A stretch of DNA of 64,000 bases from an uncultured bacterium. GTDB taxonomy: Bacteria; Bacillota; Clostridia; Lachnospirales; Lachnospiraceae. Below are positions 18,009-28,199 of this stretch, piece by piece. Where the stretch lies: NCBI GenBank assembly GCA_947381965.1, contig CANCXX010000008.1, positions 52,699 through 116,698 of the forward strand, in the 5' to 3' direction. The translations under genes and the position numbers were made by a program. The first letter of the stretch is position 1. Every line of letters starts with the position of its first letter. Below the pieces are notes generated by a model that made no database searches, was not told the origin of the DNA, and saw only the letters and a program-made list of their open reading frames with translations.

Positions 18009-19757
18009 TCATTCATTAATAAATGTCTGATATTCAAATCCTTCAGCTATCTGAAAGATGTATTTTTTTACGCCTTCTGTATCATCAACGCAGATAAATC
18101 CAAGACTGTCATAAAACTGGGATACCATACTATTTTTTGATGTTGGAATATATTCACCACATATCTTTCTACATCCCATCTCTGTTGACTTTCGTATTAT
18201 CTCTTTAAAAAGAAAATATTCCACATTACGCTTTAGAACCCGGCAACTCATTACCCAGGATTCAATAAAGCATATATCCCCATTCTTTCTAAGAATTGCG
18301 CAAGAAATAATGCCATATTCTCCAAATTTATCTTTAAGCGTTACTGAAATACATCTCACATCTGTTTTTTTCAGTAAATCATATATTTCCCCTTCGCTGT
18401 ATCTTTGTGTACGCAGATTAAACTGATTGGACTTATTAAGCAACTGCACAAATCTTCCTACATTGCTTTCTATAAGACAGTCTGCAGAACCACACATTTG
18501 TAATGCGGCTAGATATTCATTATAATCCACAAACTGCTGCTTCATTGTAACCCGTTTATCATTTTCACTATAAGACCCATTACGCAGCAAGTCCTCTTTA
18601 GTAATCTGTGCCCATTCAAAAGGAGCTTCTTGGTCCAGCTGTAATACATAAAATGCAGGGTCTTCCGGTACATTCACTACCCATACCTCTGGAAGAAATT
18701 TTCTGACTATCTCCCGTTCTGCAGGATTGTCATCAAAAAAAACAAGACTATCTGTACCAATATTTAATTCTTTGGCAATCTGAATTAAATTCGTAGTTTT
18801 GTTCTCCCAGTTTGCAACAAAACAGCTAATATCCTTCCATTTGATCAGCATATCCTCATTCTTTATAAATGGCTCTCTGGCAAGCTCATAATCATTCTTA
18901 CTACATACCGCCAGAATCACCCCACGCTGTTTCAATTCTAAAAGATAGTTTTGAAAATAACGGTATGCCTCACCAAGGGCATTGCCAGGATCAATCTGTA
19001 TCCCGTTTACCCCCACATCCCCAATGATTCCTCCCCACAGGGTATTATCCAAATCAAGTACCAGACACTTCCTTATTCTTCCTGTTTCAATTACAATCTG
19101 ATGAACAAAGGGTTTTGTTATTACATCTATGTATGTTAAGTTAAATCCACTTTTGTTCAGGAAATATGACGGATAGTCAAACCACTGGTACTTTCCTATA
19201 TATCCAGCAATCAAATCAAGGTCAATAATAGATATAAATTCCGGTTTTTCATCTACAAGCTTTTTATTTATCATCTGAAAAAAACAGGTCTTTGAATACC
19301 CACACTGTCTTTCAATGTTCCCCAGTAAATGCTCAGGCGGAATTACAAAGTTTGCCCAAAGCACTCTGCATCCTGTGTTCTCTCCCAATGACTTCCAGAT
19401 ATTTTTATAATACATGACCGTTTTATCCAGCAATTCACTGACATTCTTTTCATCATCCAGTAAATCGGGGAATTGTTTAATATCAGTAAAATATGGCAGA
19501 ACAATCACTATATCCGGTTTAAATAAATATAGCCCAGACTTCTTATTTAAAACATCCATTGCTATACTGTTGTATTCGCCTTCATATATATCCACAATTA
19601 TATTTTCTTTAAACAGAAGATAACGAAAGACCATCGTGAAATACTGGATAGAAAAGCTCCCAATAATGGCAACTTTTAAATTTTCCTTACCCTGTTCCCG
19701 ATTTTTAGCATACCTCCGGGCTTCTTTTATCAGCATAAGGCTTTTGCTGCTTTTCAT
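18009..19757 (-). CDS. FkbH-like HAD-IIIC family glyceryl-S-ACP synthase
   Basis: 582 aa. N-terminal SGNH/Rossmann-like part (about 28-220), then the HAD motif LDLDNTLWGG (Asp235, Asp237, Thr239) and VFFDDNPAERE, and a C-terminal GNAT-like region (about 430-570) with FGEYGIISCAILRKNG. This matches FkbH enzymes, which dephosphorylate 1,3-bisphosphoglycerate and attach the glyceryl unit to a carrier protein. The substrate carrier is likely the gene next to it. RBS GGAGAGATGAAG. The gene begins 4 bases after the stop of the polymer transferase gene on the same strand. Confidence 0.92.
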   Translation of the reverse strand: MKSSKSLMLIKEARRYAKNREQGKENLKVAIIGSFSIQYFTMVFRYLLFKENIIVDIYEGEYNSIAMDVLNKKSGLYLFKPDIVIVLPYFTDIKQFPDLLDDEKNVSELLDKTVMYYKNIWKSLGENTGCRVLWANFVIPPEHLLGNIERQCGYSKTCFFQMINKKLVDEKPEFISIIDLDLIAGYIGKYQWFDYPSYFLNKSGFNLTYIDVITKPFVHQIVIETGRIRKCLVLDLDNTLWGGIIGDVGVNGIQIDPGNALGEAYRYFQNYLLELKQRGVILAVCSKNDYELAREPFIKNEDMLIKWKDISCFVANWENKTTNLIQIAKELNIGTDSLVFFDDNPAEREIVRKFLPEVWVVNVPEDPAFYVLQLDQEAPFEWAQITKEDLLRNGSYSENDKRVTMKQQFVDYNEYLAALQMCGSADCLIESNVGRFVQLLNKSNQFNLRTQRYSEGEIYDLLKKTDVRCISVTLKDKFGEYGIISCAILRKNGDICFIESWVMSCRVLKRNVEYFLFKEIIRKSTEMGCRKICGEYIPTSKNSMVSQFYDSLGFICVDDTEGVKKYIFQIAEGFEYQTFINE

Positions 19758-19760
19758 TCT

Positions 19761-21311
19761 TCATCTCTCCAAATCAAACCTTAAAATTTCTTTTTTTAAC
19801 TTTTTATAAATATTTTCCCCAATAGTTCCCTGCAAATTTGGAAAAGCTCTTTCTACATCCTTCATACGCTCATCATATAATGGGTCTTTTTCTCCATCCA
19901 AAACCATTTGAACAAACCTGGGGAACCTGGCTTTCCCCTTAGCTCTTACCGGATAATAATTATTCGTATAATCAACTGGTGAATTTCTGCAGTTTTCCGC
20001 ATTTAGACGGGGCTGATATATATGAATTGGTTTTCCTGTAATCATATATTCAGGTATAATTGAACTGTATGTGGTGATAAGAGCATCCGATAACCGAAAT
20101 GAAATTTCATAATCTCCGTTCTCGTCCAACACGGCATTATCAGATTCTTTAATTCTATCCTCCAAATACTGTACATATTCTAAAGCTTCATCTGCTCCCC
20201 TGCTTTCTAGCATTGCTTTAAGCAACGGATGGGGACGCCAGATTAATGCGCATCCCTCTCTGTTTATTAACTGTTCCCATATTATTTCATGCGCCACTTG
20301 TGCAAAATCCTTTTTCTCCGGATGTTTTTCGGCAAAAACAAGTCCCCGAAGGAAATAGGACAAATGCGTATTTACCAGAAATACCTTTCGCCCATATAAT
20401 TTTTCCTTCCACCCCTCAGGGTAAAAAGGCGGTTTTTTCAGACCTTCCACTATGGCATCCACCTTAGGAGAACCTAATGCAATCAATTTATTCCTATCTA
20501 CATTATGTTCTATATAAATCTGTTTCACCCTTTCCGATTGTACCAGCACCTTATCGGCAACTGTAACTGCGTTTGTACAGCACATAAACGCTCCCTGTCT
20601 GGGTGAATAATACCCCATCATTCCATAAGGACTATAAATTAACTGTTCCGTATACTTCTTTAAATTATATGAATAATACTGTTCCGGAACTCTCGTTACA
20701 TTATTGGTATCATCATACGGATTATGTATAAAGATCATGTCCGGCAATTCTTTAGCCAGATCATATTCATTACAATTTAAAACAGGAACATCTTCTGGAA
20801 ATAAATGCTTCTCATTGATTAATTCTGTCCGATTCCCCCATCCGTTTAATTCAAAATAAGGAATTACCACCACTGCCGTTTCACACTCCGCATCCGCCTG
20901 CGCAGCTCTCCATATACTCTCAAGGCTTGTCCACATAGATGCTTTATAAGGGAAAAACGCCACCTTTAAAATTACTTTAATCCCACATTTTACATCTCTG
21001 TATACTTTATCAATACGAGCATCTAGTTCTTTTTTCCAAAGCTTCCCACTTCCTTTTCCCTGCTTTTCCATCTCATTACTGATTAAAAATAATCTTTCAC
21101 AATATTCTTCCAATTGCTTTATAACCGTTTCCTGGTCATTTTCAAACTGCTCAATGCTGGTTCCAATTGTTACGGCACATGCCTGACAATCCGCAAGAAT
21201 GCTTGTTACTTTTTCATACTGTTTTTTATTAATACCAAAAAGCATTTCTTTATGTGCTTCTTTCAAGGTCATAAGCATTTGAAGAATCTGTTTTTTAATT
21301 GCTTTTCTCAT
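19761..21311 (-). CDS. CDP-glycerol glycerophosphotransferase-like polymer transferase
   Basis: 516 aa. A helical, coiled N-terminus (about 1-110) is followed by a TagF/TagB-like glycosyltransferase-fold region: LIYSPYGMMGYYSPRQGAF, KVLVQSERVKQIYIEH, LGSPKVDAI, ALIWRPHPLLKAML and TTYSSIIPEYMITGKPIHIY. The last two are the family's nucleotide-binding marks. TagF-type enzymes transfer glycerol-phosphate (or ribitol-phosphate) from CDP onto a growing wall polymer at the membrane. No transmembrane segment is visible. This gene is the best evidence that the cluster product is attached to a surface polymer. Confidence 0.8.
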   Translation of the reverse strand: MRKAIKKQILQMLMTLKEAHKEMLFGINKKQYEKVTSILADCQACAVTIGTSIEQFENDQETVIKQLEEYCERLFLISNEMEKQGKGSGKLWKKELDARIDKVYRDVKCGIKVILKVAFFPYKASMWTSLESIWRAAQADAECETAVVVIPYFELNGWGNRTELINEKHLFPEDVPVLNCNEYDLAKELPDMIFIHNPYDDTNNVTRVPEQYYSYNLKKYTEQLIYSPYGMMGYYSPRQGAFMCCTNAVTVADKVLVQSERVKQIYIEHNVDRNKLIALGSPKVDAIVEGLKKPPFYPEGWKEKLYGRKVFLVNTHLSYFLRGLVFAEKHPEKKDFAQVAHEIIWEQLINREGCALIWRPHPLLKAMLESRGADEALEYVQYLEDRIKESDNAVLDENGDYEISFRLSDALITTYSSIIPEYMITGKPIHIYQPRLNAENCRNSPVDYTNNYYPVRAKGKARFPRFVQMVLDGEKDPLYDERMKDVERAFPNLQGTIGENIYKKLKKEILRFDLER

Positions 21312-21324
21312 AGTAACTTATTAA

Positions 21325-22569
21325 TCACCATTCTTCCTTTATTTGTTTGATTTTACTGCAGACGGAAAAATATAACCGGATATATTCCTCAAAAGTCATT
21401 TTTCTTACTCCATTATAAGCTGTAACAATAAATAAGGTGTCTCTGTCACACCATTCTAATCCTAAATGTTTGGCAACACTGGGGTATACCGGAATCTCTG
21501 TGCAATGATTTATATGCATTTGGTTGACAGGACTATTTTCATCCTCCCGCATTTCTTTAATTTCTGTTGTATCCATTCCAAGGTATTCCATTATACGTGT
21601 AATCATCTCCCACACCAAGTCTGTCTGCATATGCGTCATATCTCTGAAAAGCATTCTTTTTTGATAGTTATCTTTAATATAAGAAGCAATTTTAATATCG
21701 CACTCATTTTCCTGGTATTCCGTTACACGGAGCATCATTTCAATATGCCTATCAATCTCTTCCTTTGTATAAAAATCATCAGACGTAAGCAACGACACAA
21801 TTTCTTCGACATCTTTGCCTTCTTCTATCATTCTGTTTATATTAGAATCTGCCCATTCAAAAGGACTATGACCTTTCCCTTCTTTGTTCAATATAAAATA
21901 TTCATTTTGGGCATTTCTCCAGTCAGCCTTAAGCTGTGGCCAGTACAATCTAAGTAACACAGTGGGCAGAATCACTATTTTACAACTTTTCGGTAATTCT
22001 TCCTTTCTAAAAAATTTACAATCCTCATCTTCATGTTTGATGCAGATGTATAAATCACATAGCCCCTTTAAAAAACTGATTAATCTCAATGACCACCTGC
22101 TTTTCCAATAATGCGAACTTAATCGGTAAATTTGATAGTGCTTAATAAAAGTTTTACTCTCCTTTAAAAAATCAAATATCATCGACATTTGGCAATTGCC
22201 TACCACTATAGCTATTTTTTTGTTTGCCAGAATTGCTTTTAACAATTGAACATCTACATACTCTTCAAATATTTGCAATCCATTTGCTCTAATCTGATTT
22301 TCAGTATGAGCCAGATTTGCTGAACAAATAACAATGTATTCATTCTGCCCTCCTTCATAATCATTCCATTCAATTATAGGTATCGTCTTCTCATCATCAA
22401 AAAACTCTGGATGACGCCTGTCATCTGTCACACATCCTTTTATACTAAATACATTTTTATACTTCTCGTAAAAATTTTTTGCAGCACTTCCATATCCCCA
22501 TAAAATAATGTTGCAATCTTTAACTCGCTCTTTAATCCGGTCTCTTATTTCATTTGCGCTCTTTTTCAT
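21325..22569 (-). CDS. WcbI-like protein A
   Basis: 414 aa. N-terminal Rossmann-like part (IILWGYGSAAKNFYEKY...YIVICSAN, about 18-100), then a WcbI domain beginning IAIVVGNCQMSMIFDFL (about 125), then the conserved TDLVWEMITRIMEYLG and the C-terminal motif IPVYPSVAKHLGLEW. WcbI proteins occur in capsule clusters and bind CoA; they are thought to be acyltransferases acting on polysaccharide. This copy keeps the GNCQ motif. Two paralogues lie at 32938-34197 and 34207-35451. Confidence 0.75.
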   Translation of the reverse strand: MKKSANEIRDRIKERVKDCNIILWGYGSAAKNFYEKYKNVFSIKGCVTDDRRHPEFFDDEKTIPIIEWNDYEGGQNEYIVICSANLAHTENQIRANGLQIFEEYVDVQLLKAILANKKIAIVVGNCQMSMIFDFLKESKTFIKHYQIYRLSSHYWKSRWSLRLISFLKGLCDLYICIKHEDEDCKFFRKEELPKSCKIVILPTVLLRLYWPQLKADWRNAQNEYFILNKEGKGHSPFEWADSNINRMIEEGKDVEEIVSLLTSDDFYTKEEIDRHIEMMLRVTEYQENECDIKIASYIKDNYQKRMLFRDMTHMQTDLVWEMITRIMEYLGMDTTEIKEMREDENSPVNQMHINHCTEIPVYPSVAKHLGLEWCDRDTLFIVTAYNGVRKMTFEEYIRLYFSVCSKIKQIKEEW

Positions 22570-22596
22570 TCACATTTCTCCCCATATAATTACAAA

Positions 22597-23985
22597 TCAC
22601 TCTAATTTATTATATAAAATCTTTCCCGCCTCATTTCTGGGCAGCTTATCAATAAAACAAACTAGAAATACACTGAAGTTAATATTTATTTTATCTGCAA
22701 TATAATGCCTGATTTCATCATGATGATGGTTTATCGTCACATAAATACGCATATATTCGTCATTCCCTACACAAGTACATTCTGTATTAAAGGCGGTTTT
22801 AATTATATCCTCGCACTCGTCAAGCCCTACCCTGTACCCACATAGTTTTAAAAAACGTTTTTTTCTTCCAACAATATAAAAAAAACCATCTTCATCACAT
22901 TTAGCCATATCCCCCGTATACAAAACCCCATGTCTCTCATCTCCCAAAATTAGATCTTTTCCTGAGCGTGCATATCCCAATGTTACATTGGGTCCGCGAT
23001 ATACCATTTCCCCAATTACACCTGCTTCTCTGATTTCATTGCCTGCTTCATCTATTAGATACAAGTATCCATTAGGAATCGCTTTTCCAATACTTCCACA
23101 TTTTTCAACAGCATACTCCGCAGGCAAATAAGACATTCTTGCACTACCTTCTGTTTGCCCATATGTAACAATAAAACGCCTGCCAGTCTGTCGGGCATAT
23201 TCAGCAAATTCACGATTAAGGTCTTCTCTCAACTTTCCTCCCCCCTGTGACAATATTTTAAGAGATGGCAGTTTCATTCTAAAAAAACGTAATTTTTTTA
23301 ATAGCTCATAAGCATATGGTACATTAGTAATGCTTGTTGCACACTGGCTCTTAAAAAAATCCCAGTATTGAACGTTTAATACATTCAGAGAAGTCAATAA
23401 AACTGTCGCGCCGGAATATAAATGACTATTCAATACAGATAAGCCATAGGTATAATTAATAGGCAAATCCAACATCGGTTTTTCTTCCGGATTCAGTTCA
23501 AAAAAAATTGATATATTCCTGGCCTGTGCTTCCAAATTTTTATAAGAATGTCTCACCAGTTTAGGACTCCCTGTAGAACCTGATGTAGTCAACAAGAGAG
23601 CAAGTTCTTCATACATCGGATAACACTCCCACCCAGCAGCCACCAGAGCATACCGATAATCTGTAAACAGAATTTTTTCATTAGATACCATTTCAACAGG
23701 TTTCCATATATATTGAGGCCGATAAATGTTAATTAACTCGTCCAGTAATTCCTGATCCATAAATGCTCCCAACATAAGTGGAACTATATGATTGATCATG
23801 GCACCTAAATAGCCCATAGCTGCTCCAACGCAATTATTGTTCAACACAAAAATTAATGTTCTTTTTTTTATATACTTTTGAATTATATTTGCAAATTCTA
23901 TCACTTTTCCATAGGTTACCTCTCCCCCATCACTGTCTTTTAATGCGATAGTATTGCTACTTTTTTTATCTATATCCAAAAACAT
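22597..23985 (-). CDS. AMP-forming acyl/aryl ligase (short form)
   Basis: 462 aa. ANL superfamily: P-loop LLLTTSGSTGSPKLVRHS, YGQTEGSARMSYLP, YTGDMAKCDEDGFFYIVGRKKRFLKLCGYRVGLDE, and the C-terminal catalytic lysine in LPRNEAGKILYNKL. It activates a carboxylic acid as adenylate and probably loads it on the carrier protein two genes upstream. It lies 11 bases after the SDR gene. The substrate cannot be read from sequence by eye. Confidence 0.87.
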   Translation of the reverse strand: MFLDIDKKSSNTIALKDSDGGEVTYGKVIEFANIIQKYIKKRTLIFVLNNNCVGAAMGYLGAMINHIVPLMLGAFMDQELLDELINIYRPQYIWKPVEMVSNEKILFTDYRYALVAAGWECYPMYEELALLLTTSGSTGSPKLVRHSYKNLEAQARNISIFFELNPEEKPMLDLPINYTYGLSVLNSHLYSGATVLLTSLNVLNVQYWDFFKSQCATSITNVPYAYELLKKLRFFRMKLPSLKILSQGGGKLREDLNREFAEYARQTGRRFIVTYGQTEGSARMSYLPAEYAVEKCGSIGKAIPNGYLYLIDEAGNEIREAGVIGEMVYRGPNVTLGYARSGKDLILGDERHGVLYTGDMAKCDEDGFFYIVGRKKRFLKLCGYRVGLDECEDIIKTAFNTECTCVGNDEYMRIYVTINHHHDEIRHYIADKININFSVFLVCFIDKLPRNEAGKILYNKLE

Positions 23986-23995
23986 ATTTTTACCC

Positions 23996-24754
23996 TTATA
24001 ACATCATACTACCTGATGCTTCCAAAATCTGCCCTGTTACATAAGTTGACATTTCCGATGCAAAAAAAACGCAAATACCAGAAATTTCTTCCGTCGTTCC
24101 CAGCCTGCCCATACCAATTTGCGGTATATTCTTATATAAATGATTAATTGACTGCCGGATTCTTTCTGTATCAATTATTCCTGGTGCAATAGCGTTTACC
24201 CGCACATTATATTCGGCAAGTTCTTTTGCCATTGATTTTGTCAACGCTATTACCGCCCCTTTACTGGCAGAATAAGCAATCTGTCCCCGACTTCCTTCAG
24301 CACCTACTATAGATGCCATATTTATAATACTACCCTTTTTCTGCTTAATCATAAATTTAGTTGCTATGAGTTGTGTCAGCTCTAATAAACCAAATACATT
24401 TACTTCAAACATTTTTTTAACTTCACTTTTAGAAATCATCCCCAAAAGTTCATTACTTACCACTCCAGCGTTATTCACAAGAACATCTATTTTCCCTTGC
24501 TCTTCTTTTATCTGTATAGCAATCTGTCTTATTTTGGCAGAATCCGTTATATCAAAATACACAGGAATAATTTTCCCTTTTAGTTCCTGATGATGCCGTG
24601 CTATCCATTCCTCAAGAAAGCCTTTTTTTCTTACATTTGCATATACAATGGCTCCCTCCTGTGCAAACCGCATCACTATACTTTGTCCAATTCCCCTGCC
24701 TGCTCCAGTTACCAAACATACCTTATCATGTAATATTCCTGAAATTCTTTCCAT
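23996..24754 (-). CDS. SDR-family ketoreductase (FabG-like)
   Basis: 252 aa, standard length. NAD(P)-binding TGAGRGIGQSIVMRF (about 17-30), NNAGVVSNELLG, catalytic Ser in NMASIVGAEGS and YSASKGAVIALTKSMAKEL (Tyr and Lys), then NAIAPGIIDTERI. Such enzymes reduce 3-keto or other keto groups, here possibly on the adjacent carrier protein. It lies between the ACP gene and the ligase. Confidence 0.9.
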   Translation of the reverse strand: MERISGILHDKVCLVTGAGRGIGQSIVMRFAQEGAIVYANVRKKGFLEEWIARHHQELKGKIIPVYFDITDSAKIRQIAIQIKEEQGKIDVLVNNAGVVSNELLGMISKSEVKKMFEVNVFGLLELTQLIATKFMIKQKKGSIINMASIVGAEGSRGQIAYSASKGAVIALTKSMAKELAEYNVRVNAIAPGIIDTERIRQSINHLYKNIPQIGMGRLGTTEEISGICVFFASEMSTYVTGQILEASGSMML

Positions 24755-24771
24755 AATTTCATACCCTTATT

Positions 24772-25014
24772 CTAGAGTGTGTTAATTCCATACTTTTCTA
24801 ATATATGAATTCCCTGATTATATGAATCAAAAGCCAGAATATCTTCTGTTTCCATCATAATATTAAATGTATCTTCCAAAGTAGTAATCAATGCCAGGTG
24901 GCCTACTGAATCCCAACCCTTTGTTTTATTTCTTTTAATTCCAGTGCCATTAAAATCTGAATCTAATTCCAAAATTTTACAAAATGCTGTATTATACTTT
25001 TCTAAGTTATTCAT
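24772..25014 (-). CDS. Acyl carrier protein
   Basis: 80 aa. Carrier fold with the phosphopantetheine Ser in GWDSVGHLALITTLEDTF. Weak RBS (GGAATTAAA). Upstream of the SDR and short ligase genes, so the three probably form a functional unit. It closely resembles the carrier at 28200 (both DSVGH), more than the tandem pair at 32410/32666. Confidence 0.85.
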   Translation of the reverse strand: MNNLEKYNTAFCKILELDSDFNGTGIKRNKTKGWDSVGHLALITTLEDTFNIMMETEDILAFDSYNQGIHILEKYGINTL

Positions 25015-25062
25015 TTTAATTCCATTTTTTTATATTCGCTTGTTTGTATAACATAGTTTATA

Positions 25063-25746
25063 TCATTTTTTTATATATATATCCAATGGCTGTATAAACT
25101 TTATTTTACCCTGACTTAGCATTATATGCAGATTTACTGAAGCAACATTATCTGTTGATATCCGGCTGAATAAAGTTTTAATCCCTCTTTTTTTCATCTG
25201 ATACAATTCAGAAGCATATAAGCTTACACCAGCGCCTTTTGATTGCCACTCAGGTAAAACAGCACCTAATACTGTTTCATATTCATCTCCACCAATTTGA
25301 ACTGCAATTAATACCCCGATCAATTTTTCTTTATAGAAACAACCAAATATAATTTTCTCCTTCCCTTTAAATTGTGTTATATAATCTTCCAAAATAGCAA
25401 ATCCAACTTTTTCTTCACAGTTCAATGATAAAAAAAATCTTCTGTCTCTCGTAAAAGCTTTTTTAGCGACTTCGTACACTTCATCTGTAATATCTTTCAA
25501 TTCCCGTACATCCATACGCACAAGACTTTCTAAACCAACAAGTGATGAAAGCGCTATTTGAGCTTTTATTGTTCTATCAACCATAATAAATTGCTCTTTC
25601 TCAAGTACATCTCTACCTGTCTGATTTAATGAATGAATTTCCAACCGTACGTAATTAGCACCATTTGCAAGCAGTTCTTTTGTTATTTTCTCGTTTTCAC
25701 CAATAGAAATATTATGATAAGATATTTTGTTGTTGTTCTCCTCCAT
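25063..25746 (-). CDS. GNAT-family acyltransferase
   Basis: 227 aa. N-terminal half resembles the first fold of paired GNAT proteins; the C-terminal half has the acyl-CoA-binding region EYETVLGAVLPEWQSKGAGVSLYA and a final strand-helix IKTLFSRISTDNVASVNLHIML. The ATG lies 35 bases inside the preceding reductase gene, so they are translationally coupled. Acceptor and donor are unknown; it may use a carrier-bound acyl group instead of CoA. Confidence 0.75.
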   Translation of the reverse strand: MEENNNKISYHNISIGENEKITKELLANGANYVRLEIHSLNQTGRDVLEKEQFIMVDRTIKAQIALSSLVGLESLVRMDVRELKDITDEVYEVAKKAFTRDRRFFLSLNCEEKVGFAILEDYITQFKGKEKIIFGCFYKEKLIGVLIAVQIGGDEYETVLGAVLPEWQSKGAGVSLYASELYQMKKRGIKTLFSRISTDNVASVNLHIMLSQGKIKFIQPLDIYIKK

Positions 25747-26683
25747 GCAACAATTCCTCTTCTTTTTCTTTTAAATAAACCTTTTCTCTCGCTTTAATAC
25801 TATAATATAACATTGTATTAACTGGTGTAGGGATTTTACACTTTACGCCATAGCTCATCACTGTCCCTGCAAATGAGTCTATTTCAGTTCGTCTTTGCGC
25901 TTCTATATCCTGCAACATTGACGTTTTTTTCTCAGGAGGATAATTTATTAATATCTCAACAACATCATCCAAATCCTGTTCTGTTAAATTAATTTTCTCT
26001 ACCTTTGCAATATCTAAAATTTCTTTCATAGAAGCACGAAGCAAAATTTCAATTTCATCAAACATGCCAAAATATTTAAATTTTGCCCCTGTGACCACAG
26101 ATACCTGATTTGCTCCGATATTAATCATCCATTTTCTCCAAAGCATACGCACCATATCAGAATAGATCACCGCTTTCACACCTGCTTTCAGTAAATAATC
26201 CCTTACTTCTATTACTTCTTCAGCATACACATCATTTTGAGCATATCCTAACTGTATCTCACCACAAGTAGCAAATATAACATCATAGTTTATTCTGGCT
26301 GCATCCGTTCGCATCACAATCCCATATAATACCCGATTATCTGGAAAAGCTTTTTTTACTATATCTGTAGCAGTAACACCATTTAGTAATGGTAAAATAA
26401 TTGTATTTTCATCTATTGCCGCTCTCAAATCCTGCATTGAATTTTCCAGGTCATAATTTTTCATACATAAAATAACCAAATCCAGTGGTTTATGATCTTT
26501 TTCGGTATTCAGAACCAAAGGGTATATCTTTTTACCGTTTACCATTAATCCATCTTTAGTTCTTCGACTTCTTCGCTGGTTTCCGATTACAAATAAATTT
26601 TCTGCATACTCTTTATAGAGTAAACTACAAAGCATTCCGCCAACTGCACCTGTTCCAATTATACCTGCTGTTTTAATCATCAT
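25712..26683 (-). CDS. Ketopantoate-reductase-family oxidoreductase
   Basis: 323 aa. NADP-binding GIIGTGAVGGMLCSLL at the N-terminus, ILPLLNGVTATD and a C-terminal helical domain with RMLWRKWMINIGANQVSVVTGA, the catalytic lysine region of ApbA/PanE. The family reduces 2-oxo acids such as ketopantoate. In this cluster it probably reduces a 2-oxo acid destined for activation by the ligase downstream. Overlaps that ligase gene's 5' neighbour by 11 bases. Confidence 0.85.
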   Translation of the reverse strand: MMIKTAGIIGTGAVGGMLCSLLYKEYAENLFVIGNQRRSRRTKDGLMVNGKKIYPLVLNTEKDHKPLDLVILCMKNYDLENSMQDLRAAIDENTIILPLLNGVTATDIVKKAFPDNRVLYGIVMRTDAARINYDVIFATCGEIQLGYAQNDVYAEEVIEVRDYLLKAGVKAVIYSDMVRMLWRKWMINIGANQVSVVTGAKFKYFGMFDEIEILLRASMKEILDIAKVEKINLTEQDLDDVVEILINYPPEKKTSMLQDIEAQRRTEIDSFAGTVMSYGVKCKIPTPVNTMLYYSIKAREKVYLKEKEEELLHGGEQQQNILS

Positions 26684-28169
26684 TTTTCCACCTGTTTTTC
26701 CACATTGTTTTTAACTTTTTTCTGTCTAATTTCCCAACATAATTTCTGGGTAACTCGTTTATTATAATAAATTCAACCGGCACTTTATATGTTTCTAATT
26801 TTTCAAGTAAAAAATTTTTTAAATCGTCCGCCTGAACTTCCATATCCTGTTTTAGCACCAAATACATAACAGGAACATTTCCCAAAATGCCATTTTTATC
26901 TTCAACTGGTATGCAAGCACATTCTGCTACCTTTTCATTGGTCAGAAGAGCATCTTCAATTTCAAAGGGAGAAACTTTTTTCCCTCCAATATTAATAACA
27001 TCATTTGCACGCCCTACCAAAAAAATAAAACCTTCTTCGTCTATGTATGCTAAATCACTCGTTGCAAGACCTCCTGCCACCAATACTTCTTTAGACAAAT
27101 CAACCTCGTTCCAATACTCTTTCATACATGTAGCCCCACAAATAACCAAACGGCCAACATTTTCTTTTGATGACTGAATTTCCGTATTATTGTCATCTAT
27201 AATTTTAACTTCCATATTTTTAACAGGCCTGCCAATAGACTTTAATTTATCCGGATGTGCATTTAAATCCATATAGACGGCTCTATGCGCTTCTGTTGCC
27301 CCATAATTAATAAGCAGCTTTACATTTGGCAATTTCTGCATTGCCATTTTACGCGCTTCCACATTCATGGGCGCTGTTCCAATCTCTACATAACGCATGC
27401 CACCGAGTATTTTGTCCATGTGTCCCCTGGTAACTCGATCTATAATGCTAAGTGCGGCAGGCGCTCCTGAAAAGGCCGTACAATGGTACTTTTTCATTCT
27501 GTCTTCCATGTTTTTTATATTGGTAAAGCCATCATGTACAATCAAAGAGGCGCCTCTATACATATATGCCCTCATAGTTCCCAAAGCATTGGAATGATTT
27601 AACGGCAAAGGAGCCAAAATAACATCGTCATCCTGCATATCAACCGCATTAATTATATTGTGTGCTCCAGCTTCCAAAATTCTGTTTGTTAATACAACCC
27701 CCTTTGCCACCCCCGTAGTTCCGGTCGTATAAATGATATCTGCCACATCATCCAAAGAAACTGATTCTTTAGCATATTCCTCGTTTTCCTGTTTCTCGTA
27801 AAGTTTTCTATAGAGAATCAGTTCAATGTTTTCATATAAAATATCACCAGATACAAAAAAACACTTTGCTCCTGTACATTCAATCATATGGTCAACCAAG
27901 TCCTGCTTTGCATTGATCGCAACAGGAACACAAATTCCTCCAATCAAATGCAGTCCAAAATAAAATGCAAAGTACTCTTTTATTGGAACTGCTGACAAAA
28001 GAATCCTGTCACCTTTTTGAATGCCTATACTCTGCATAAAAGCTGCAGCTTTTTTTATAATTTTTCCAAGCTGCAAGTATGTCAGATCTCCATTCATTGA
28101 TGAAATTGCCAACTTGCCTGGAGTTTTATCAATATGTCTGTAGATCATCTCTTCTATTGTAGCACTCAT
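26673..28169 (-). CDS. AMP-forming acyl-CoA/ACP ligase
   Basis: 498 aa from the ATG at 28169, chosen because AAGGGAGAACAG precedes it; a longer frame opens at 28193. ANL motifs: IIYTTGTTGVAKGVVLTN, LINYGATEAHRAVYM, SDLAYIDEEGFIFLVGRANDVINIGGKKVSPFEIED and the catalytic lysine in LPRNYVGKLDRKKL. It lies directly after the carrier gene at 28200 and probably loads it. The substrate is unknown; the reductase next to it suggests a 2-hydroxy acid. Confidence 0.87.
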   Translation of the reverse strand: MSATIEEMIYRHIDKTPGKLAISSMNGDLTYLQLGKIIKKAAAFMQSIGIQKGDRILLSAVPIKEYFAFYFGLHLIGGICVPVAINAKQDLVDHMIECTGAKCFFVSGDILYENIELILYRKLYEKQENEEYAKESVSLDDVADIIYTTGTTGVAKGVVLTNRILEAGAHNIINAVDMQDDDVILAPLPLNHSNALGTMRAYMYRGASLIVHDGFTNIKNMEDRMKKYHCTAFSGAPAALSIIDRVTRGHMDKILGGMRYVEIGTAPMNVEARKMAMQKLPNVKLLINYGATEAHRAVYMDLNAHPDKLKSIGRPVKNMEVKIIDDNNTEIQSSKENVGRLVICGATCMKEYWNEVDLSKEVLVAGGLATSDLAYIDEEGFIFLVGRANDVINIGGKKVSPFEIEDALLTNEKVAECACIPVEDKNGILGNVPVMYLVLKQDMEVQADDLKNFLLEKLETYKVPVEFIIINELPRNYVGKLDRKKLKTMWKNRWKNDD

Positions 28170-28199
28170 AACTGTTCTCCCTTGCCAATCCATATATAA